NCBI GenBank assembly: GCA_009731375.1
Contig: BJOX01000248.1
Location: 661,393-725,392 of the forward strand
Reading direction: 5' to 3'
Length of the DNA stretch: 64,000 nucleotides
DNA from: Paulinella micropora
Lineage: Eukaryota > Cercozoa > Imbricatea > Euglyphida
The notes beneath the pieces are model-generated. The model did not search any database. It was given only the letters and a program-made list of their open reading frames with translations, and had not been told where the DNA came from. Positions within the stretch are counted from its first letter, which is position 1, and each line of letters starts with the position of its first letter. Shown one piece after another: positions 62,077 through 64,000 of this stretch. A program made the translations under genes and the position numbers.

Positions 62077-64000
62077 TTATTCTGTCCTTATTAGAGTGCT
62101 CAGCTGCGCCAGCACTGTTGCGTGGATGTCTGTCCAAAAGGCGGGGCTGTGGGGTAGCGACAAGGCCGCCTCTACGCGGCGGACCAACTCGAGGCTCAAC
62201 TCGTGAATTTGCTGTCTACATTGCCCCTTCTCCAACACGTAGCCAGACAGAAAGGTAGGCGCTAAGTCCTGGGCATCCGCCTTGTTCAAGACCGCCACTG
62301 TTCTCTTTAGCTCGAGCGCTATCTTGTCGACCGGAGGGCGCGACGACAGACCGGACGCGGCCGCCTCGATCTCCTTCATTAGCAGTGCAACATACCCGAT
62401 CAGCATGCACCGCGCCTCGCTGTCTGTAAACCAGGGCAGCTTGTAGGGCCACGCGTAGCAGAACGGGCCGTAGCCATGAGGAAAGGTATGCGGGGCGTGC
62501 CCTCGCCTCGAGAGCAGCAACGGCAGTGGGTGTTCTGCGCGGGGCGCGTCGTCCCCTAACATCCCCGAGCAAACTAAGAAAGCCCACTGCTCGGGGGGCA
62601 ACCAGTCGGGGGGGGGCTGCCCAGCTGCCCCGGCGCTCCGCCGCTTGCCACAGGGCCACGGCGTCGCTGGGGCTAAGGAACAGACGGAAGTCCTTGACAC
62701 CGTAGGCAATCTTCCCCGCTGGCGACTGGAACTTCCGGACAACGGAAAAAATCCCGCGCAGGCCGTGGCGTGGTAGCAGAGCCCGCCCCCCAGAGCCCCG
62801 CGCCAAAAGTTCTGCGCCGGGGTAGACGTCTTTGTCCCTGTCCTCTTCCTCCTCGCCGCCACCTCCTAAGCCACACTTGTCCAGCAGCCAGAACCCGCCG
62901 CAGCGGAGCGGGACGCCCAGCGAGCACAGGCCAAGCCAGACCTCGCGCTGCACCTCAACCATAGCAGGCAAGTCCCGGGCGGGCTCCCAGGGCAGGTAGC
63001 CACTCAGAGTGAACGACTCAAACGACAGCTCCTGCTCCCCCAAGGCGCCGCCAGGTCGGACTCGCCCGGCTCTTCCCACAAGTCTACATTGTACAGATTC
63101 AAATTCAGAAAGTCGGGCGCGACGCCCCCCAGTGGGCAGAGCGCCTGGTGAAGCTCCGTCAGCAGCCCGGCCTCCCATTGTCCTAGATGCTCGTGGTCGG
63201 GCTCGTGCGGAGTGCTGTCGACAAATCTGGCCACGTCAAGCTCGTAGGACTCCAGCGCCGGCGTGCAAGCGGGTTCCCACTGCAGCCCCGTGCCAGCCTC
63301 CGCGCCGAGGCCCCGCAGCAAATCCACCAGACCCAGCGGTGACAGGGGCCCCCCCGCAACCACGCGACGGAGCCGGGGCCAACACACGGGCCGGAGAGCC
63401 CCCACAGGCAACACAAAGCCGTTCTCCGGGACATCGCAGTCGCCGTCCCTGTACACCTCCACCACTTCGAGCGTCGGGGCCAGGCGTTCAAACGCCTCGC
63501 CCCACAGTCGGGAGCCATTGCAGTACTTAAGCCTCAACCGTGACAAGGGCGGCACAGGGCCGGGCTCCGACAGGCCACCCAAGCCGCGCTCACCAAAATG
63601 CACATAGTCCAAGCGCAACTCTTGCACACCCCGCAGCAGCCCGCGCAACGCTGGTTCAATCTGCTCCTCGTACAACATGAACGACCTGTCGTCATCGGGT
63701 TCTTCGTCGTAAAGTTTTAGAGATAGCGAGCGTAGCTCCTGCCGCGGGCCGTACTTACGCCAGGCACACAAGAGCGTTTCGGCGGCCTGCACGTCGCACT
63801 CCACACGCAGATGAACCACGTGCCGAAACCAAGGCAGGGCCAGCCGCAGTAGCCGTCGCCTGCGCGGCGGCATGGGCGTGCGCAGCTGGAGAAAGTCCTG
63901 TGTGTAATTAAGCCGGAGCACCGTGTTCAGCTGCGGGAAACAGCTCGCGCCTTCCGCGGAGGCCACTTCTTCTTCTGTCAAGTCCTCCGTTAGGGACTCG
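62077..64000 (-). CDS. Large leucine-rich protein, paralog 2, two frameshifts, 5' end beyond the window
   Basis: Three frames (63,981 to about 63,045; about 63,045-62,615; about 62,615-62,077) align block by block with the plus-strand gene at 56,386-58,788. Matches include CFPQLNTVLRLNY, RRRLLRLALPWFRHVVHLRV, LRSLSLKLYDEEPDDDRSF, VQELRLDYVHFGERGLG, LNLNLYNVDLWEEPGESDLA, FESFTLSGYLPWEP, LCSLGVPLRCGGFWL, EQWAFLVCSGMLGDD and LPWFTDSEARCMLIGYVALL. The second shift lies in a run of nine G at about 62,609, an easy place for an indel error. The frame stays open to the window edge, so about 70 N-terminal residues are missing. The leucine-rich half suggests a binding solenoid; the C-terminal half is unknown. 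An insertion GGGGEEEEDRDKD is specific to this copy. Confidence 0.65.

Noticed and set aside
50637-64000. Herpesvirus- or giant-virus-like genome called on structural genes
   Set aside because: No capsid, polymerase, terminase or protease could be recognised in this part, so viral origin is kept as an inference only.

Overview
The window looks like nuclear DNA of a unicellular eukaryote. Host genes here have canonical GT-AG introns of about 45-160 bases, and there are long microsatellites, tRNA-derived SINEs, Ty1/copia and Ty3/gypsy LTR retrotransposons, and integrated virus-like DNA. The mixture (a FYVE/ATP-grasp protein, polinton-like virus genes) would suit a stramenopile such as a labyrinthulomycete, but nothing in the sequence fixes the taxon. 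Many long reading frames are broken by single-base shifts, some in homopolymers. These may be decay or uncorrected sequencing errors, and the two cannot be separated from this sequence alone.

Layout. 1-7.75 kb is an AT-rich polinton-like-virus or virophage-like segment: a probable major capsid protein, a probable minor structural protein, two small proteins sharing a GKY...YLEW domain, a protein-primed-type family B DNA polymerase and a GIY-YIG nuclease. The polymerase and one small gene each carry one in-frame TGA. 8.97-15.48 kb is a five-exon host gene for an AlkB-type dioxygenase with LSD1-like and CCCH zinc fingers. Its two ~2 kb introns are filled with microsatellites, assembly gaps and three tandem SINEs. 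16.4-36.9 kb is a nest of retrotransposons: a plus-strand Ty3 remnant split by a minus-strand copia element, which is itself split by a nearly intact minus-strand Ty3 element, with a copia-type solo LTR in the remnant's right part. 37.6-45.9 kb holds a minus-strand gene with two universal-stress-protein-like domains, a terminal exon of another gene and several kilobases of ATGT, AGT and GGTAT microsatellites. 46.1-48.5 kb is a nine-exon FYVE-ATP-grasp gene. 48.5-50.6 kb holds a foldback, a tandem repeat and a possible truncated LTR element.

50.6-64 kb is sharply different: GC-rich, compact and without recognised introns. Four plus-strand genes (HYR-domain membrane glycoprotein, two unknown proteins, a large leucine-rich protein) converge on minus-strand genes. 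The minus-strand genes are a macro-domain protein, an ADP-ribosylglycohydrolase-like protein whose metal-binding motifs are altered, and a second copy of the large leucine-rich protein that runs off the window. Several genes share a layout of long C/T tract, A/T box and ATG. I read this as a foreign, probably viral, island devoted partly to ADP-ribose biology. No capsid, polymerase or packaging gene of a large virus is visible in it, so the viral origin is an inference. It is the best candidate here for an undescribed system.
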